Source: Gracilibacillus sp. YIM 98692
GTDB lineage: Bacteria > Bacillota > Bacilli > Bacillales > Amphibacillaceae
NCBI RefSeq assembly: GCF_010993965.1
Contig: NZ_WIXM01000002.1
Location: 62,001-126,000, forward strand
Direction of reading: 5' to 3'
DNA: 64,000 nt
The notes under the pieces were generated by a model. The model saw only the letters and a program-made list of their open reading frames with translations, was not told where the DNA came from and made no database searches. Of the stretch, positions 43,793-53,383 are shown piece after piece. The position numbers and the translations under genes are program-made. Position 1 is the first letter of the stretch; each line of letters opens with the position of its first letter.

Positions 43793-44308
43793 TTATTCGT
43801 CGTCTATGGTAACATCATTTGCTGCAGAGTGAGCTAATCGTGAGGAAGCTGCTGCAGCAATTGCTCCAACAATATCATCTAAAAAAGTGTGGCAATCAGC
43901 ACTAGACTTGTCATTTAATTTTTCCAATATACCGGGCTTCTGTTTATCAATGTATCCATAATTTGTAAAACCAATAGAGCCATAAACATTCACAATAGAT
44001 AAAGCGATGACTTCATCAATACCATAAAGGCTCTCATCTGTTTCTATAATTTCTTGTAAAGGTTTGGATAACTGTTTTTTCTCTGCTAAAACGTCTAATT
44101 GAATACCTGTGATAACGGCATTTTGTACTTCGCGCTTCATCAGAACTCGATTTACGTTTTCTAAACAATCATCAATCGATAAATTTTCTTGATATTTATT
44201 TTGTAAAAAATAGACTAGTTCTGCTATGTCTCTTAGTTCCACTCCACGTTCTGTGAGCCAATTTCTAGCTTTCTTTTCTAATTCTGTTTGCTGACGTTCA
44301 TTTTGCAT
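43793..44308 (-). CDS. yutG: Phosphatidylglycerophosphatase A-like protein YutG
   Basis: A 171-aa protein of the PgpA fold: GVELRDIAELVYFLQ, YGIDEVIALSIVNVYGSIGFTN and HTFLDDIVGAIAAA, with the conserved acidic residues. The family removes phosphate from phosphatidylglycerol phosphate in other bacteria. YutG proteins are more hydrophilic than E. coli PgpA, and the activity is less certain. It is divergent from yutH, as in B. subtilis. Confidence 0.82.
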   Translation of the reverse strand: MQNERQQTELEKKARNWLTERGVELRDIAELVYFLQNKYQENLSIDDCLENVNRVLMKREVQNAVITGIQLDVLAEKKQLSKPLQEIIETDESLYGIDEVIALSIVNVYGSIGFTNYGYIDKQKPGILEKLNDKSSADCHTFLDDIVGAIAAAASSRLAHSAANDVTIDDE

Positions 44309-44419
44309 TCAGATCACATCCTATAATTTTCATTTTCGTGATTTCATAACATATATTTAGTATAACAGAAAATTACGTCTTCTTTCTTCATTTGTTAACG
44401 AAAAAGAGGGGGAATATAC

Positions 44420-45385
44420 ATGCACTCTATATTTTTGCATTATTCTATACCTGTACCGAACACGCAAGTTAGTGATTCTCCATATTCGGTGTTTCAAGAT
44501 CAGCAATATTATTATTTTGTGATACCGACAAGGCTGCAAGAACAGACTTTTTTAGAACAATACACCATTGCTAAGCATTTCCATCAGTACCAGTGGGAAA
44601 ATGTACTTTTACCTGTTCAAAATGTACATAATCAATGGATTACGCAGATCGGTCAAGATAAATATGTTTTATGGTATGCAAAGAAAGGTAATGATGCGCC
44701 TTTTTCTGGTTCAATCCTTGCACAGTTTCATCAAACAGGATTCCCATATCCTTACCAGCCTCGTACAAGTAATTCTTATGGAAAGTGGAAAGAGTTATGG
44801 ATACAAAAACTAGAGCAATATGAACAAATGTATCAAACTTTGTATCAAAAACGTCCTGTTTCTCGTTTTATTCGTCACTATGTGGATATGTTCCCGTACC
44901 TTGTTGGATTATCCGAAAATGCTATTCAGTATTTAAATATTGTGGAAGCAGAGAGTCGTTTTAATGAATCTGACCAAGGTACTTTTACATTTGGAAGATA
45001 TCATCTATCTATGCAAAATGATTTTATTTATATGCATCAACTTGTTTATGATCATCCGGTTCGTGATATAGCAGAAGGTCTCCGTTACTTTTTGCTGCAA
45101 AAGGATGGAATAACGAAAGTGGAGTGTAAAAAATTCATCGAACAATATGTGTCGATCCAACCTTTGTCCATTTTCAGTTGGAAACTGCTATATGCGAGAT
45201 TACTCTTTCCTATTCATTTGTTTGATATAGTTGATAAATTTAGTCAACAAGATGGGGGGGAAGAAATAATCGAAGAAATAATTGTTAGCCAATCTTATTA
45301 TGAAGCAAATTTGCGTGACTTTTATTATGAAATGGGCGTTGATGAAAGAGAAGCAAATATAATACAATTAGATTGGTTATATTAA
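44420..45385 (+). CDS. yutH: CotS-family spore coat protein YutH
   Basis: A 321-aa protein with a kinase-like fold related to CotS/YutH, without a usable catalytic triad visible. HRDS-like motifs are absent, and Tyr- and Gln-rich stretches are frequent (QDQQYYYFVIPTR), fitting a coat protein. Expression in the mother cell is expected. It stands directly upstream of hom, as in B. subtilis, but a terminator separates them. The AAAGAGGGGG ribosome binding site is strong. Confidence 0.85.
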   Translation: MHSIFLHYSIPVPNTQVSDSPYSVFQDQQYYYFVIPTRLQEQTFLEQYTIAKHFHQYQWENVLLPVQNVHNQWITQIGQDKYVLWYAKKGNDAPFSGSILAQFHQTGFPYPYQPRTSNSYGKWKELWIQKLEQYEQMYQTLYQKRPVSRFIRHYVDMFPYLVGLSENAIQYLNIVEAESRFNESDQGTFTFGRYHLSMQNDFIYMHQLVYDHPVRDIAEGLRYFLLQKDGITKVECKKFIEQYVSIQPLSIFSWKLLYARLLFPIHLFDIVDKFSQQDGGEEIIEEIIVSQSYYEANLRDFYYEMGVDEREANIIQLDWLY

Positions 45386-45403
45386 AAGAGAAGACCGCAG
45401 AAT

Positions 45404-45443
45404 AATAATGCATCTCCTAAAATGAGATGCATTATTATTTTTT
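45404..45443 (+). terminator. Terminator after yutH
   Basis: AATAATGCATCTC (45404-45416) and its complement (45424-45436), then ATTTTTT. Confidence 0.88.
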
Positions 45444-45509
45444 GTATTTTAAAAATTATAGTGTACAACGCTTACATAAAATTTTCTTCAAAGAATGGGC
45501 TAAATGATC

Positions 45510-45538
45510 TTGATTATGTAGTTTATGAGATGTATAAT
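45510..45538 (+). promoter_or_regulatory. Sigma-A promoter of hom-thrC-thrB
   Basis: TTGATT (45510-45515), 17-bp spacer, TATAAT (45533-45538), 55 bp before the hom start. No T-box leader or threonine attenuator hairpin is visible in the short leader. ACAACGCTTACA upstream only partly resembles cre. Confidence 0.75.
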
Positions 45539-45593
45539 GTCCACTATATATAAACAAATGTATTCGTGAAATGTACAAAGGGAGGACGATGTC

Positions 45594-46886
45594 GTGAGTC
45601 AAGTAAACGTAGGACTATGTGGTCTAGGAACTGTAGGAACGGGTGTTGTAAAGCTATTACAAAACCATGCAGAAGAGATAAAACATAAAGTGGGCAGTGA
45701 AATTAATATAAAGAAAATTCTTGTTCATGATATAGATAAAAAACGGGATGTTTCAATTGACCGTGAATGGTTAACAAATGATCCAGAAGAGTTAGTGAAT
45801 AACCCAGAAGTTGATATTATCATTGAAGTAATGGGTGGCATTGAAGATACTAACGTTCTATTAGAAAAAGCCATTAGTAATAAAAAACATATCGTCACAG
45901 CCAACAAAGATTTAATGGCAGTACATGGTCAAAAATTATTGCGACTGGCAAAAGAGAATCAATGTGATATTTTATATGATGCGAGTGTAGCAGGTGGCAT
46001 CCCCATTATTCGTTCCTTAACAGAAGGATTAGCTTCAGACCGCATCCAAAAAATTATGGGTATTGTCAATGGAACAACTAACTATATCTTAACTAAAATG
46101 ACGGACGATGAATTAGCTTTTGAGCCTGTACTAAAAGAAGCACAAGAGCTTGGATTTGCAGAGGCTGATCCAACTTCTGATGTGGACGGTTTGGATGCAG
46201 CACGTAAAATGACATTGCTAGCTAATTTAGCTTTCAAAATGGAAATTGGCTTAGATGATGTAGAAGTTTCAGGAATTCGAACAATTTCGCAAGAAGATAT
46301 TACTTTTGCTACAAGTTTAGGGTATACTATTAAATTAATAGGTATTGCATCTATCCATAATGGAAAAGCGGAAGTAACCGTAGAACCGACCTTATTACCA
46401 AAAGATCACCCGCTAGCACTAGTAAAGAATGAATTCAATGCTGTATATGTGTACGGGGAAGCTGTTGGTGAGACAATGTTCTATGGACCAGGTGCTGGGA
46501 GCATGCCAACCGCAACTGCTGTCGTTTCTGATCTTATGGATGTTGTGAAAAACACTCGTCTTGGTATAACAGGAAATGAATATGTCACCCCTCAATATGA
46601 GAAACAACTCAAAGAAAATGATGAGAAATACATGCAATACTTCATTAGAATGGAAGTGGATGACACTGCTGGCACTTTCCAAAAGATTACAAACGTCTTT
46701 ACAGATGAGAATGTAAGCTTTGCTAAAATTTTACAATTACCTTCTGATAAAGAGAAAATGGCTGAAATTGTGATGGTGACACACAAGATTAGCAAACAGC
46801 AATTATTAAACAGCAGAGAAAACTTAAAAGATTTAGACGTAGTAAACAGAATTATTAGTTATTATCGCGTCGATGGGGAGGATTAA
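45594..46886 (+). CDS. hom: Homoserine dehydrogenase
   Basis: A 430-aa enzyme. The NAD(P) loop is [16 protein letters not shown], the catalytic region has [12 protein letters not shown] and [16 protein letters not shown], and a C-terminal ACT domain (about 350-430, [18 protein letters not shown]) allows threonine feedback. GTG 45594 follows GGGAGG; the ATG four bases upstream is out of frame. It makes homoserine for threonine and methionine. thrC follows after two bases. Confidence 0.96.
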   Translation: MSQVNVGLCGLGTVGTGVVKLLQNHAEEIKHKVGSEINIKKILVHDIDKKRDVSIDREWLTNDPEELVNNPEVDIIIEVMGGIEDTNVLLEKAISNKKHIVTANKDLMAVHGQKLLRLAKENQCDILYDASVAGGIPIIRSLTEGLASDRIQKIMGIVNGTTNYILTKMTDDELAFEPVLKEAQELGFAEADPTSDVDGLDAARKMTLLANLAFKMEIGLDDVEVSGIRTISQEDITFATSLGYTIKLIGIASIHNGKAEVTVEPTLLPKDHPLALVKNEFNAVYVYGEAVGETMFYGPGAGSMPTATAVVSDLMDVVKNTRLGITGNEYVTPQYEKQLKENDEKYMQYFIRMEVDDTAGTFQKITNVFTDENVSFAKILQLPSDKEKMAEIVMVTHKISKQQLLNSRENLKDLDVVNRIISYYRVDGED

Positions 46887-46888
46887 AA

Positions 46889-47950
46889 ATGGCTTGGGAA
46901 GGTCTAATTAAACATTATCAAAAACATCTACCAGTGGAAGAAAATACACCAATGATTTCATTGCATGAAGGAAATACACCTTTAATTAAATTAGAAAAAC
47001 TATCAGAAAAGTTTGATATTAATGCATATGTGAAATTTGAGGGATTAAACCCTACCGGATCATTTAAAGATCGTGGCATGGTTATGGCCATGGCAAAAGC
47101 AGTAGAAGAAGGAGCAAAGGCAGTTATTTGTGCTTCTACCGGTAACACTTCAGCTTCTGCTGCAGCTTTTGCGGCACGTGCCGGCTTAAAATGTATTGTA
47201 GTCATTCCAGAAGGGAAAATTGCACAAGGGAAACTTGCTCAAGCGGTAATGTATGGTGCTGAAATCTATTCTATTAAAGGAAACTTCGATGATGCGTTGA
47301 AAATTGTTCGTAAATTGGCAGAATCGGGCGATGTAGCTTTAGTAAACTCTGTAAATCCTTTTCGTATTGAAGGGCAAAAAACAGCAGCATTTGAAGTGTG
47401 TGATGTGTTAGGAAAAGCGCCAGAGTATCTCTTTATTCCAGTAGGGAATGCAGGAAACATTACAGCATACTGGAAAGGTTTTAAAGAATATCATGAGCAA
47501 AAGCAAACAGGCTTGCCGAAAATGATGGGATTTGAAGCAAGTGGTGCTGCAGCCATTGTACATGATCGTGTATTTGAGAATCCGGAAACAGTTGGTACAG
47601 CAATCCGAATTGGAAACCCTGCAAGCTGGCAAGGTGCTGTGAGTGCAAGAGATGAATCAAATGGTAACATTGATGAGGTAACAGATGAGGAAATGATTGA
47701 AGCATATAAATGGATTGCGGCAAATGAAGGGGTATTTGCAGAACCTGCATCGTGCGCATCTATTGCTGGTTTATTTAAAGCATTAGAACGCGGAGACGTT
47801 GAAAAAGGATCGACGGTTGTAAGTGTGCTAACAGGTAATGGATTAAAGGATCCAAATACAGCTATCGATTACAGTGAAGTGAAACCAACTGTTTTACCAA
47901 ATGATGAAGAAACGGTAATTAATGAAATATTAGGTAGTGTCAAGGCATGA
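46889..47950 (+). CDS. thrC: Threonine synthase
   Basis: A 353-aa PLP enzyme. The PLP lysine is in [11 protein letters not shown], and the phosphate loop is [30 protein letters not shown] is also typical. It converts O-phosphohomoserine to threonine. Its stop overlaps the thrB start (ATGA). Confidence 0.96.
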   Translation: MAWEGLIKHYQKHLPVEENTPMISLHEGNTPLIKLEKLSEKFDINAYVKFEGLNPTGSFKDRGMVMAMAKAVEEGAKAVICASTGNTSASAAAFAARAGLKCIVVIPEGKIAQGKLAQAVMYGAEIYSIKGNFDDALKIVRKLAESGDVALVNSVNPFRIEGQKTAAFEVCDVLGKAPEYLFIPVGNAGNITAYWKGFKEYHEQKQTGLPKMMGFEASGAAAIVHDRVFENPETVGTAIRIGNPASWQGAVSARDESNGNIDEVTDEEMIEAYKWIAANEGVFAEPASCASIAGLFKALERGDVEKGSTVVSVLTGNGLKDPNTAIDYSEVKPTVLPNDEETVINEILGSVKA

Positions 47951-48858
47951 GTTGGGTAATAAAGGTACCTTCTAGTACATCTAATTTAGGGGCAGGTTTT
48001 GATTCCGTTGGATTAGCACTTAACTTATATTTAGAATTAACAGTGACTACATCCGATGAATGGGAGTTTGTTCCTACATCACCTAGTTTGGAAGGGACAC
48101 CAACAGGAAAAGACAATTTGATATATGAAATTACCGAAAAAGTAGCGTTGAAATACAGTAAGTTGGATCAATTAACTCCATGTCGCGTGGAAATGAAAAG
48201 TGAAATTCCATTAGCAAGAGGGTTAGGCAGTAGTGCTACAGCGATTATAGCAGGAATTGAGCTAGCCAATATATTATTGAACCTAGATATGACGGAAGAT
48301 GAGAAGTTACAATTTGCTACAGACATAGAAGGGCATCCGGACAATGTTGCTCCGTCCTTACTAGGGGGTTGCATCATCGGTCATTATGATGGCAAGGTTA
48401 CGTATACGAAAATCCCTGTCAAAGGGGTTACATTTGTTGCTGTTATCCCTAGTTTTGAACTAAAAACTAAGGATGCTCGTGCTGTATTACCAGACACGTT
48501 TAGTTTTAAGGAAAGTGTTCAGGCGAGTGGTATAGCAAACGTGAGTGTAGCAGCTATCTGTCAAGGAGATTGGTCAACACTAGGAGAAATGATGAAAAAG
48601 GACTACTTCCATCAACCACACCGGAAATCGTTAATCTCCCATTATGATCAGCTTGTAAATTATTTAGATGAAGATGCGTACGGTGTTTTTCTAAGTGGGG
48701 CAGGTCCTACTATGATTGCGGTGGTTGATGATAAGAAGGTATTTAGCTATTTAAAAATGTGGAAAGCTGACTTTCCAGAGTTTCAATGGTTGCCATTACA
48801 GGTGGAAAATAGCGGTTCAAGTGTTGCTCCGTTACCAACAAAGGTTTATCAAGAATAA
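47947..48858 (+). CDS. thrB: Homoserine kinase
   Basis: A 303-aa GHMP kinase: [19 protein letters not shown] at the N-terminus, the ATP loop [17 protein letters not shown], and the C-terminal [11 protein letters not shown]. It phosphorylates homoserine for ThrC. The order hom-thrC-thrB is the usual Bacillus operon. Confidence 0.96.
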   Translation: MSWVIKVPSSTSNLGAGFDSVGLALNLYLELTVTTSDEWEFVPTSPSLEGTPTGKDNLIYEITEKVALKYSKLDQLTPCRVEMKSEIPLARGLGSSATAIIAGIELANILLNLDMTEDEKLQFATDIEGHPDNVAPSLLGGCIIGHYDGKVTYTKIPVKGVTFVAVIPSFELKTKDARAVLPDTFSFKESVQASGIANVSVAAICQGDWSTLGEMMKKDYFHQPHRKSLISHYDQLVNYLDEDAYGVFLSGAGPTMIAVVDDKKVFSYLKMWKADFPEFQWLPLQVENSGSSVAPLPTKVYQE

Positions 48859-48886
48859 GAACTGCCCTCATTGGGCAGTTCTTTTT
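48858..48886 (+). terminator. Threonine operon terminator
   Basis: AGAACTGCCC (48858-48867) and GGGCAGTTCT (48873-48882), then TTTT. It starts in the thrB stop codon. Confidence 0.9.
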
Positions 48887-48903
48887 CTTACCATATCAGA
48901 GAA

Positions 48904-48952
48904 TTTATCACGGTGAATAATCGTCCGTAAAACTCCCACTGATTAAGTTATC
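48904..48952 (+). repeat. Repeat family I, short form with damaged right end
   Basis: TTTATCACGGTGAATAATCG and TCCGTAAAACTCCCACTGAT are well kept, but the right end reads TAAGTTATC. It lies between the thr terminator and the terminator of yutI, and is one of the few copies not directly upstream of a gene. Confidence 0.85.
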
Positions 48953-48953
48953 A

Positions 48954-48991
48954 AGTAAAAAACGAATACCTATGATGAATAGGTATTCGTT
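48954..48991 (-). terminator. Terminator of yutI
   Basis: AACGAATACCTA (48961-48972) and its complement (48980-48991). On the minus strand the stem is followed by TTTTTTACTT. Confidence 0.88.
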
Positions 48992-48997
48992 ATCTAA

Positions 48998-49231
48998 TTA
49001 AAATACTTGTTCTATTTCTGTTACACCAGGTACCTCAGCCATTAATGCTCTTTCGATACCTGCTTTTAATGTGATGGTAGAACTTGGGCAGTTTCCGCAT
49101 GCGCCCATTAGACGTAAGCGTACAATACCATCTTCCACTTCTACTAATTCTACGTCACCACCGTCACGTAATAAAAACGGACGTAATTTATTTAACACTT
49201 CTTGTACTTGTTCGGATTGTTGTTCCATCAT
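48998..49231 (-). CDS. yutI: NifU-like Fe-S carrier YutI
   Basis: A 77-aa NifU C-terminal domain (Nfu) protein with [20 protein letters not shown] and the cluster-binding CGNCPSS. Nfu proteins carry [4Fe-4S] clusters from the Suf scaffold to target enzymes. It is monocistronic. ATG 49231 or 49228 can serve as start, the SD being AAAGGAGAAG. Several other Fe-S genes (suf, moaA, yutM) lie in this window. Confidence 0.93.
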   Translation of the reverse strand: MMEQQSEQVQEVLNKLRPFLLRDGGDVELVEVEDGIVRLRLMGACGNCPSSTITLKAGIERALMAEVPGVTEIEQVF

Positions 49232-49433
49232 GAACTTCTCCTTTCCAACCTACTTCTATTATAAATGCTTAGTAGAAAAAAATCTATATTAGCAACCTTG
49301 TTCATTGATAAAGTTTTTCAATCTAGTGTATATTTTATCGTCAATTCGATTATTTGTAAATAAAAGCATATCAAAAATATAATAAGTCATGAAGGGAATC
49401 GAACATTTCTAGTCGGTTAAAAGGTGTGATATA

Positions 49434-49682
49434 ATGATAATGACAGTAAAAGTAAATTTTTGTGTAAAAAATTTAGCTAAAGGAACGGAAAAAGTAAAAG
49501 AAGAGTTAGAAAAAGACCCAGATATAGAAGTAAGTGAGTATGGTTGTACCAGCTTTTGCGGAATTTGCAGACAATATCATGTAGCCATTGTTAATGGCAG
49601 ACCAGTAATAGCTGATACACCAAATGAATTAATCGAAGCAGTATATGATTATATAGACAATGAACTATTTGATGAAAGTTAA
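49434..49682 (+). CDS. yuzB: YuzB family protein (DUF1450)
   Basis: An 82-aa protein with N-terminal KVNFCVKNLAKGTEKVKEEL and CTSFCGICRQYHVAIVNGRPV. Three conserved Cys of DUF1450 suggest a thioredoxin-like ferredoxin fold that could bind metal or be redox active; no function is proven. It is followed by dapF after 18 bp. SD AAGGTG. Confidence 0.86.
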   Translation: MIMTVKVNFCVKNLAKGTEKVKEELEKDPDIEVSEYGCTSFCGICRQYHVAIVNGRPVIADTPNELIEAVYDYIDNELFDES

Positions 49683-49700
49683 AAAAGGAGTTACACGCAC

Positions 49701-50567
49701 ATGAAAATACCATTTACAAAAATGCATGGACTAGGGAATAGTTATATATTCATTGATGTATTTGAATTTCCCTTAGAGGAAACAATATTGAGCGATTTAG
49801 CAATTAATGTTGCAAACAAAGATATTGGAATTGGTTCAGATGGTCTTATTTTAATCCATCCAACTGATAAAGCAGATGTCGGCATGCGAATCTTTAATAA
49901 AGATGGTTCTGAAGGGAAAAACTGTGGAAACGGTCTTCGTTGTGTAGCTAAATATGCATATGAACACCAATTGGTAAAAAATAAACAATTTACAATTGAA
50001 ACAAAAGCAGGGAATGTTACAGCAGAGGTGCATGGAGAACGTGATCTTGTAGAAGAAGTAACGGTCGATATGGGCAAGCCATATTTAAATCGTGAAGAAA
50101 TCCCGATGTTAGGGAGTAGCCAGGAACAAGTTATTGCTGAACCATTTGAAGTGGCAGAAAATAAATTATCTGTTACGACGGTTTCCATGGGGAATCCTCA
50201 CGCTGTATTTTTTGTAGATAATATAGAAGATGCTCCGTTACAAACATTAGGACCAATCATCTCAACAGATGAAAGATTTCCAGAAGGTGTTAATGTAGAG
50301 TTTATTGAAAAGGTGAATGATCATAAGCTTCAATTCCGTGTTTGGGAGAGAGGATCTGGCATTACGCAAGCATGTGGAACAGGAGCATGCGCTTCTGTGG
50401 TAGCATCGGTTTTAAATGGCAAGGTGCAACAAGGAGAAGAGATTACCGTACATCTAGCTGGCGGTGATTTGTTTATTACATGGGCAGAAGATGACCGTGT
50501 CTGGATGCGAGGAAAGGCTGAAACAACAGTGGATGGCACATTTTTTTGGTCAGGAGCTAAGGCATAA
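49701..50567 (+). CDS. dapF: Diaminopimelate epimerase
   Basis: A 288-aa enzyme. The two catalytic cysteines are in [15 protein letters not shown] and [14 protein letters not shown], the hallmark of DapF. It converts LL- to meso-diaminopimelate for lysine and peptidoglycan. It is in one operon with yuzB; a promoter for the next gene begins about 30 bp after the stop. Confidence 0.95.
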   Translation: MKIPFTKMHGLGNSYIFIDVFEFPLEETILSDLAINVANKDIGIGSDGLILIHPTDKADVGMRIFNKDGSEGKNCGNGLRCVAKYAYEHQLVKNKQFTIETKAGNVTAEVHGERDLVEEVTVDMGKPYLNREEIPMLGSSQEQVIAEPFEVAENKLSVTTVSMGNPHAVFFVDNIEDAPLQTLGPIISTDERFPEGVNVEFIEKVNDHKLQFRVWERGSGITQACGTGACASVVASVLNGKVQQGEEITVHLAGGDLFITWAEDDRVWMRGKAETTVDGTFFWSGAKA

Positions 50568-50600
50568 AGCAGTTTAAAAGCTATGATAAAAACAGATTGA

Positions 50601-50629
50601 TTGAACTCATGTAAAATCCTTTGTATACT
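50601..50629 (+). promoter_or_regulatory. Sigma-A promoter of yutM
   Basis: TTGAAC (50601-50606), 17-bp spacer, TATACT (50624-50629). It is 50 bp before the gene. Confidence 0.78.
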
Positions 50630-50678
50630 GGAGTGTGCAATAGAAGGTTAAAATTAGAATAGAAAAAGGAGTTTTTCT

Positions 50679-51038
50679 ATGATTATCAATATTACCGATA
50701 ATGCGAAATATCAAATAGAAGAAATGATGAAGGAAGAAGATGCAGAAACCGTTCGTCTTCGTTTCGGTGTAAAAGGTGGCGGCTGCAGTGGTTTATCTTA
50801 TTCTTTAGGATTTGATTATGATGTCAATGAAGAATTAGATCATACCGAAGAATCAAATGGAATTCCATTAACCATTAAAAAGTTTGACATTGATGTGATT
50901 GATGGAACAACTATTGATTTTAAACAAAACATGATGGGTGGCGGTTTTACCATCGATAATCCGAACGCGATTGTATCATGCGGATGCGGATCGTCCTTCA
51001 AAGCAAAAGACCGAGAAGGTTCACCTGAAAATTGTTAA
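50679..51038 (+). CDS. yutM: A-type Fe-S carrier protein (HesB/SufA-like, YutM)
   Basis: A 119-aa IscA-fold protein. The three cluster-binding cysteines are in KGGGCSGLSYSL and SCGCGSSF. A-type carriers transfer Fe-S clusters from SufBCD to apoproteins. The internal loop is longer than in E. coli SufA. It has its own promoter and stands next to dapF as in B. subtilis. Confidence 0.92.
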   Translation: MIINITDNAKYQIEEMMKEEDAETVRLRFGVKGGGCSGLSYSLGFDYDVNEELDHTEESNGIPLTIKKFDIDVIDGTTIDFKQNMMGGGFTIDNPNAIVSCGCGSSFKAKDREGSPENC

Positions 51039-51136
51039 TATGCACAGAGTTGGATGATTAATAGTACCAGGATAAAAATGAAACTTGAACGGTAAAGATA
51101 ACTCCAATTTTGCAATTTTTGGTTGTAAATTACCAT

Positions 51137-51182
51137 AATCTCTCTTAGATGATCATTCAAAATTCACTAGGAGAGATTTTTT
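51137..51182 (+). terminator. Possible terminator after yutM
   Basis: AATCTCTC (51137-51144) and GAGAGATT (51171-51178) followed by Ts. The loop of 26 bases is long, so efficiency is uncertain. Confidence 0.5.
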
Positions 51183-51269
51183 GTTTTAAAAATGTATAAA
51201 AAATTGTGTTGCAAGCAGCTTAGCTTATAGAAATAACATTATCCAAAATTGACTTTTGCAATCTTATGT

Positions 51270-51362
51270 ATGGGAAAAAACGAACTAAAAAAGAAAAGAT
51301 ACCTTATTGCACAAATTAATTATATCGACAACAATCCTATGAAATTAGGTATGAGAAAGTAA
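51270..51362 (+). CDS. Possible 30-codon basic peptide
   Basis: An ATG-started frame of 30 codons, MGKNELKKKRYLIAQINYID and then NNPMKLGMRK. It is highly basic at the start. No clear SD is present and no family is recognised. It could be a remnant or chance frame. It lies in the 348-bp gap between yutM and the DUF3231 gene, which otherwise holds only two terminator hairpins. Confidence 0.25.
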   Translation: MGKNELKKKRYLIAQINYIDNNPMKLGMRK

Positions 51363-51365
51363 AGA

Positions 51366-51400
51366 AAAAAAGAAGGAACACCAAGATTAATTCTTTGGTG
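51366..51400 (-). terminator. Terminator overlapping the end of the DUF3231 gene
   Basis: CACCAAGA (51379-51386) and TCTTTGGTG (51392-51400) form the stem. On the minus strand TTCCTTCTTTTTTT follows. The 5' arm on that strand codes for the last residues of the protein. Confidence 0.75.
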
Positions 51401-51935
51401 CCCCAGGTGGATAGTAATAGGGTGGAACTTTAATCCAGCCATGTTCTCTCATTTTAGTTTTAACATCTATTCCATATATTGCCTTTTCGGAATGAAACCT
51501 TATCCACATTAGTCCTATATCACTTCGAATACTCTGGCTAATATTAGTAGAACACATTACGATGTTTGATGCAACTTTAGCTGAAATAAGATTAGCAATT
51601 TCTGAATCAGTTGGTTTTACTCCTAGTGGAATGTCATTGGGATCAGAAATGGGTTTATGTTCATTTGTATCAGATAAGGGAATGCCTTCTTTTAGCATAA
51701 AGGATTGTAAGGCTTGTTGTTGATTTGTAGCAAGCTTCTTGCCTTCTTTTAAAAGGTCAATGAGTACATCATCAGTGGTAGTATTTAAAGCAGATTCAAG
51801 CACGGGAATCTCTTCTGATAAGGCCGTATAGTAAAGCCAACATCCCGTTGCTTCACCAATATGTACTCTTGATTTAGGTTCATTGTCAAATCTTGTTCTT
51901 AAATAATCAAATAAGGCTTCTATCTTTTTTGGCAA
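51387..51935 (-). CDS. DUF3231 family protein
   Basis: A 182-aa protein that resembles one repeat of the DUF3231 family (HIGEATGCWLYYTALSEEIP, LLKEGKKLATNQQQALQSFMLKEGIPL and the C-terminal WIKVPPYYYPPG). These ferritin-like helical proteins are common in spore formers and related to coat proteins; most have two repeats of about 160 aa, so this is a single-domain form. The start is TTG behind GAGGTG. It interrupts the yutM-yumC order of B. subtilis, so it may be an insertion in this lineage. Confidence 0.78.
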   Translation of the reverse strand: MPKKIEALFDYLRTRFDNEPKSRVHIGEATGCWLYYTALSEEIPVLESALNTTTDDVLIDLLKEGKKLATNQQQALQSFMLKEGIPLSDTNEHKPISDPNDIPLGVKPTDSEIANLISAKVASNIVMCSTNISQSIRSDIGLMWIRFHSEKAIYGIDVKTKMREHGWIKVPPYYYPPGAPKN

Positions 51936-52050
51936 TCAAAGCACCTCAAATCATAATAGTATTTATTAACATAATTAACTTAAATTGGAATTTTATACAT
52001 TCGATATATAGAAGAATAAGTTATGATTTTTCATAACGCTTTATAAACAC

Positions 52051-52092
52051 AAAAAGGGCAGCAGTTCATCTAATGAACCAGCTGCCTTTTTC
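52051..52092 (-). terminator. Terminator of yumC
   Basis: AAAAAGGGCAGC and GCTGCCTTTTTC, with an inner stem GTTCAT/ATGAAC. The minus-strand T tract follows directly. Confidence 0.85.
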
Positions 52093-52129
52093 ATTTAACA
52101 AGCAAATATCTTCTAGTGAAAATTCTTCC

Positions 52130-53113
52130 TTAAAACATGCTAGTAGAATGCTTTGGCTGTACTCTTGCTTTTGGATCCATATAAGCTTTTGCATTATTGA
52201 CGGCTGTTGGACCTTCCCCAAATCCAGCAGCAATTAGATTTACTTTTCCTGGATATGTGCAAATATCTCCTGCTGCGTAAATTCCAGGAACATTTGTTTC
52301 CATTTTGGAATTAACTACAATGCTGTTTTTTTCAATCTCTAGTCCCCAATTTTTAATCGGCCCGAGTGATGAAATAAATCCGTAATTTACTAATACGTGA
52401 TCGACATCAAGGACGACCTCTTTGTCTCCTTTTACTTCTTTTAATCGGACTTGATCAATTTTGCTCTGTCCGATTAAACTTTCGGGCACATATGGTGTTA
52501 AAATATTCACATTTGAATTCATCAGTGTTTCCACACTGTGTTCATGTGCACGGAATTTATCTCGACGGTGAACTAATGTCACTTCTTTTGCAATTGGTTC
52601 TAACATTAATGCCCAGTCTACGGCTGAGTCACCACCACCGAAAAGAACGACCCTTTGGTCTCGGAATTTATCCATATTGTCAACAAAATAGTGCAAGTTC
52701 TTATTTTCAAAGTTTTCTGCGTTATCTATTGCTAGCTTTCTTGGTTGAAAAGCTCCATTACCGCCCGTAATGATTATCACTTTTGAAAAGTGTGTTTCAT
52801 TTGGTGTTGTAATACGAAACGTATCATCTTCTAAACGTTCTACTTTTTCTACAGATTGATTAAGCACAATTTCTGGCTCAAATAAATCTGTTTGTTCTTT
52901 TAAATTGTCAACTAGCTCTTGTGCACGAACTTTTGGAAAACCTGCTATATCATAAATGTATTTCTCTGGATATAATGCGCTTAGTTGTCCGCCGATGTGT
53001 GGAAGGCTTTCGATAATTTTGACAGATGATTGTCTCATTCCGCCATAAAAAGCGGTAAATAACCCAACAGGGCCAGCACCAATAATCGTTATATCGTAAA
53101 CTTGATTAGACAT
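52130..53113 (-). CDS. yumC: Ferredoxin-NADP+ reductase, type 2 (YumC)
   Basis: A 327-aa thioredoxin-reductase-like flavoprotein without the CxxC redox pair. The FAD loop is [16 protein letters not shown], the NADPH loop [13 protein letters not shown] followed by [11 protein letters not shown], and the C-terminal [27 protein letters not shown] is typical of bacillus-type FNR. It exchanges electrons between NADPH and ferredoxin or flavodoxin. It is monocistronic and divergent from the NDH-2 gene. Confidence 0.94.
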   Translation of the reverse strand: MSNQVYDITIIGAGPVGLFTAFYGGMRQSSVKIIESLPHIGGQLSALYPEKYIYDIAGFPKVRAQELVDNLKEQTDLFEPEIVLNQSVEKVERLEDDTFRITTPNETHFSKVIIITGGNGAFQPRKLAIDNAENFENKNLHYFVDNMDKFRDQRVVLFGGGDSAVDWALMLEPIAKEVTLVHRRDKFRAHEHSVETLMNSNVNILTPYVPESLIGQSKIDQVRLKEVKGDKEVVLDVDHVLVNYGFISSLGPIKNWGLEIEKNSIVVNSKMETNVPGIYAAGDICTYPGKVNLIAAGFGEGPTAVNNAKAYMDPKARVQPKHSTSMF

Positions 53114-53327
53114 GATAGAATCCCCCTAAAATAAAACATGCATCAATGCCTACCATTTTAACATAATTTGTCGTAAAATGAATAGTACAACACCTTATTA
53201 AAGCTGAGAATATCCTGAGAGAAAGAAGAATCTTACAGAAAATTTAAAATCAAGGGTTGAAAAATGTCAAAAAAACGTCTAACATATATTGAGGACTAAT
53301 TATTTTATTTTCAAAACATACGCCTTA

Positions 53328-53349
53328 GTACGTGAAATACATCACGTAC
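53328..53349. promoter_or_regulatory. Perfect palindrome upstream of NDH-2, candidate redox operator
   Basis: GTACGTGA-AATACA-TCACGTAC: eight-base arms, six-base spacer, 34 bp before the ndh start. The core CGTGA-N6-TCACG has the spacing of Fnr/Crp sites (TGTGA-N6-TCACA), and GTGAA..TCAC also recalls Rex, which controls ndh in B. subtilis. TACTAT at its 3' edge could be a -10. The regulator is undecided. Confidence 0.6.
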
Positions 53350-53383
53350 TATAGCAAAAAAATCTTAAATGGATGTGAGAGCA

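Noticed and set aside
45444-45593. T-box or other amino-acid riboswitch before hom
   Set aside because: The leader after the proposed promoter is about 50 bases, too short, and no T-box sequence or antiterminator was seen.
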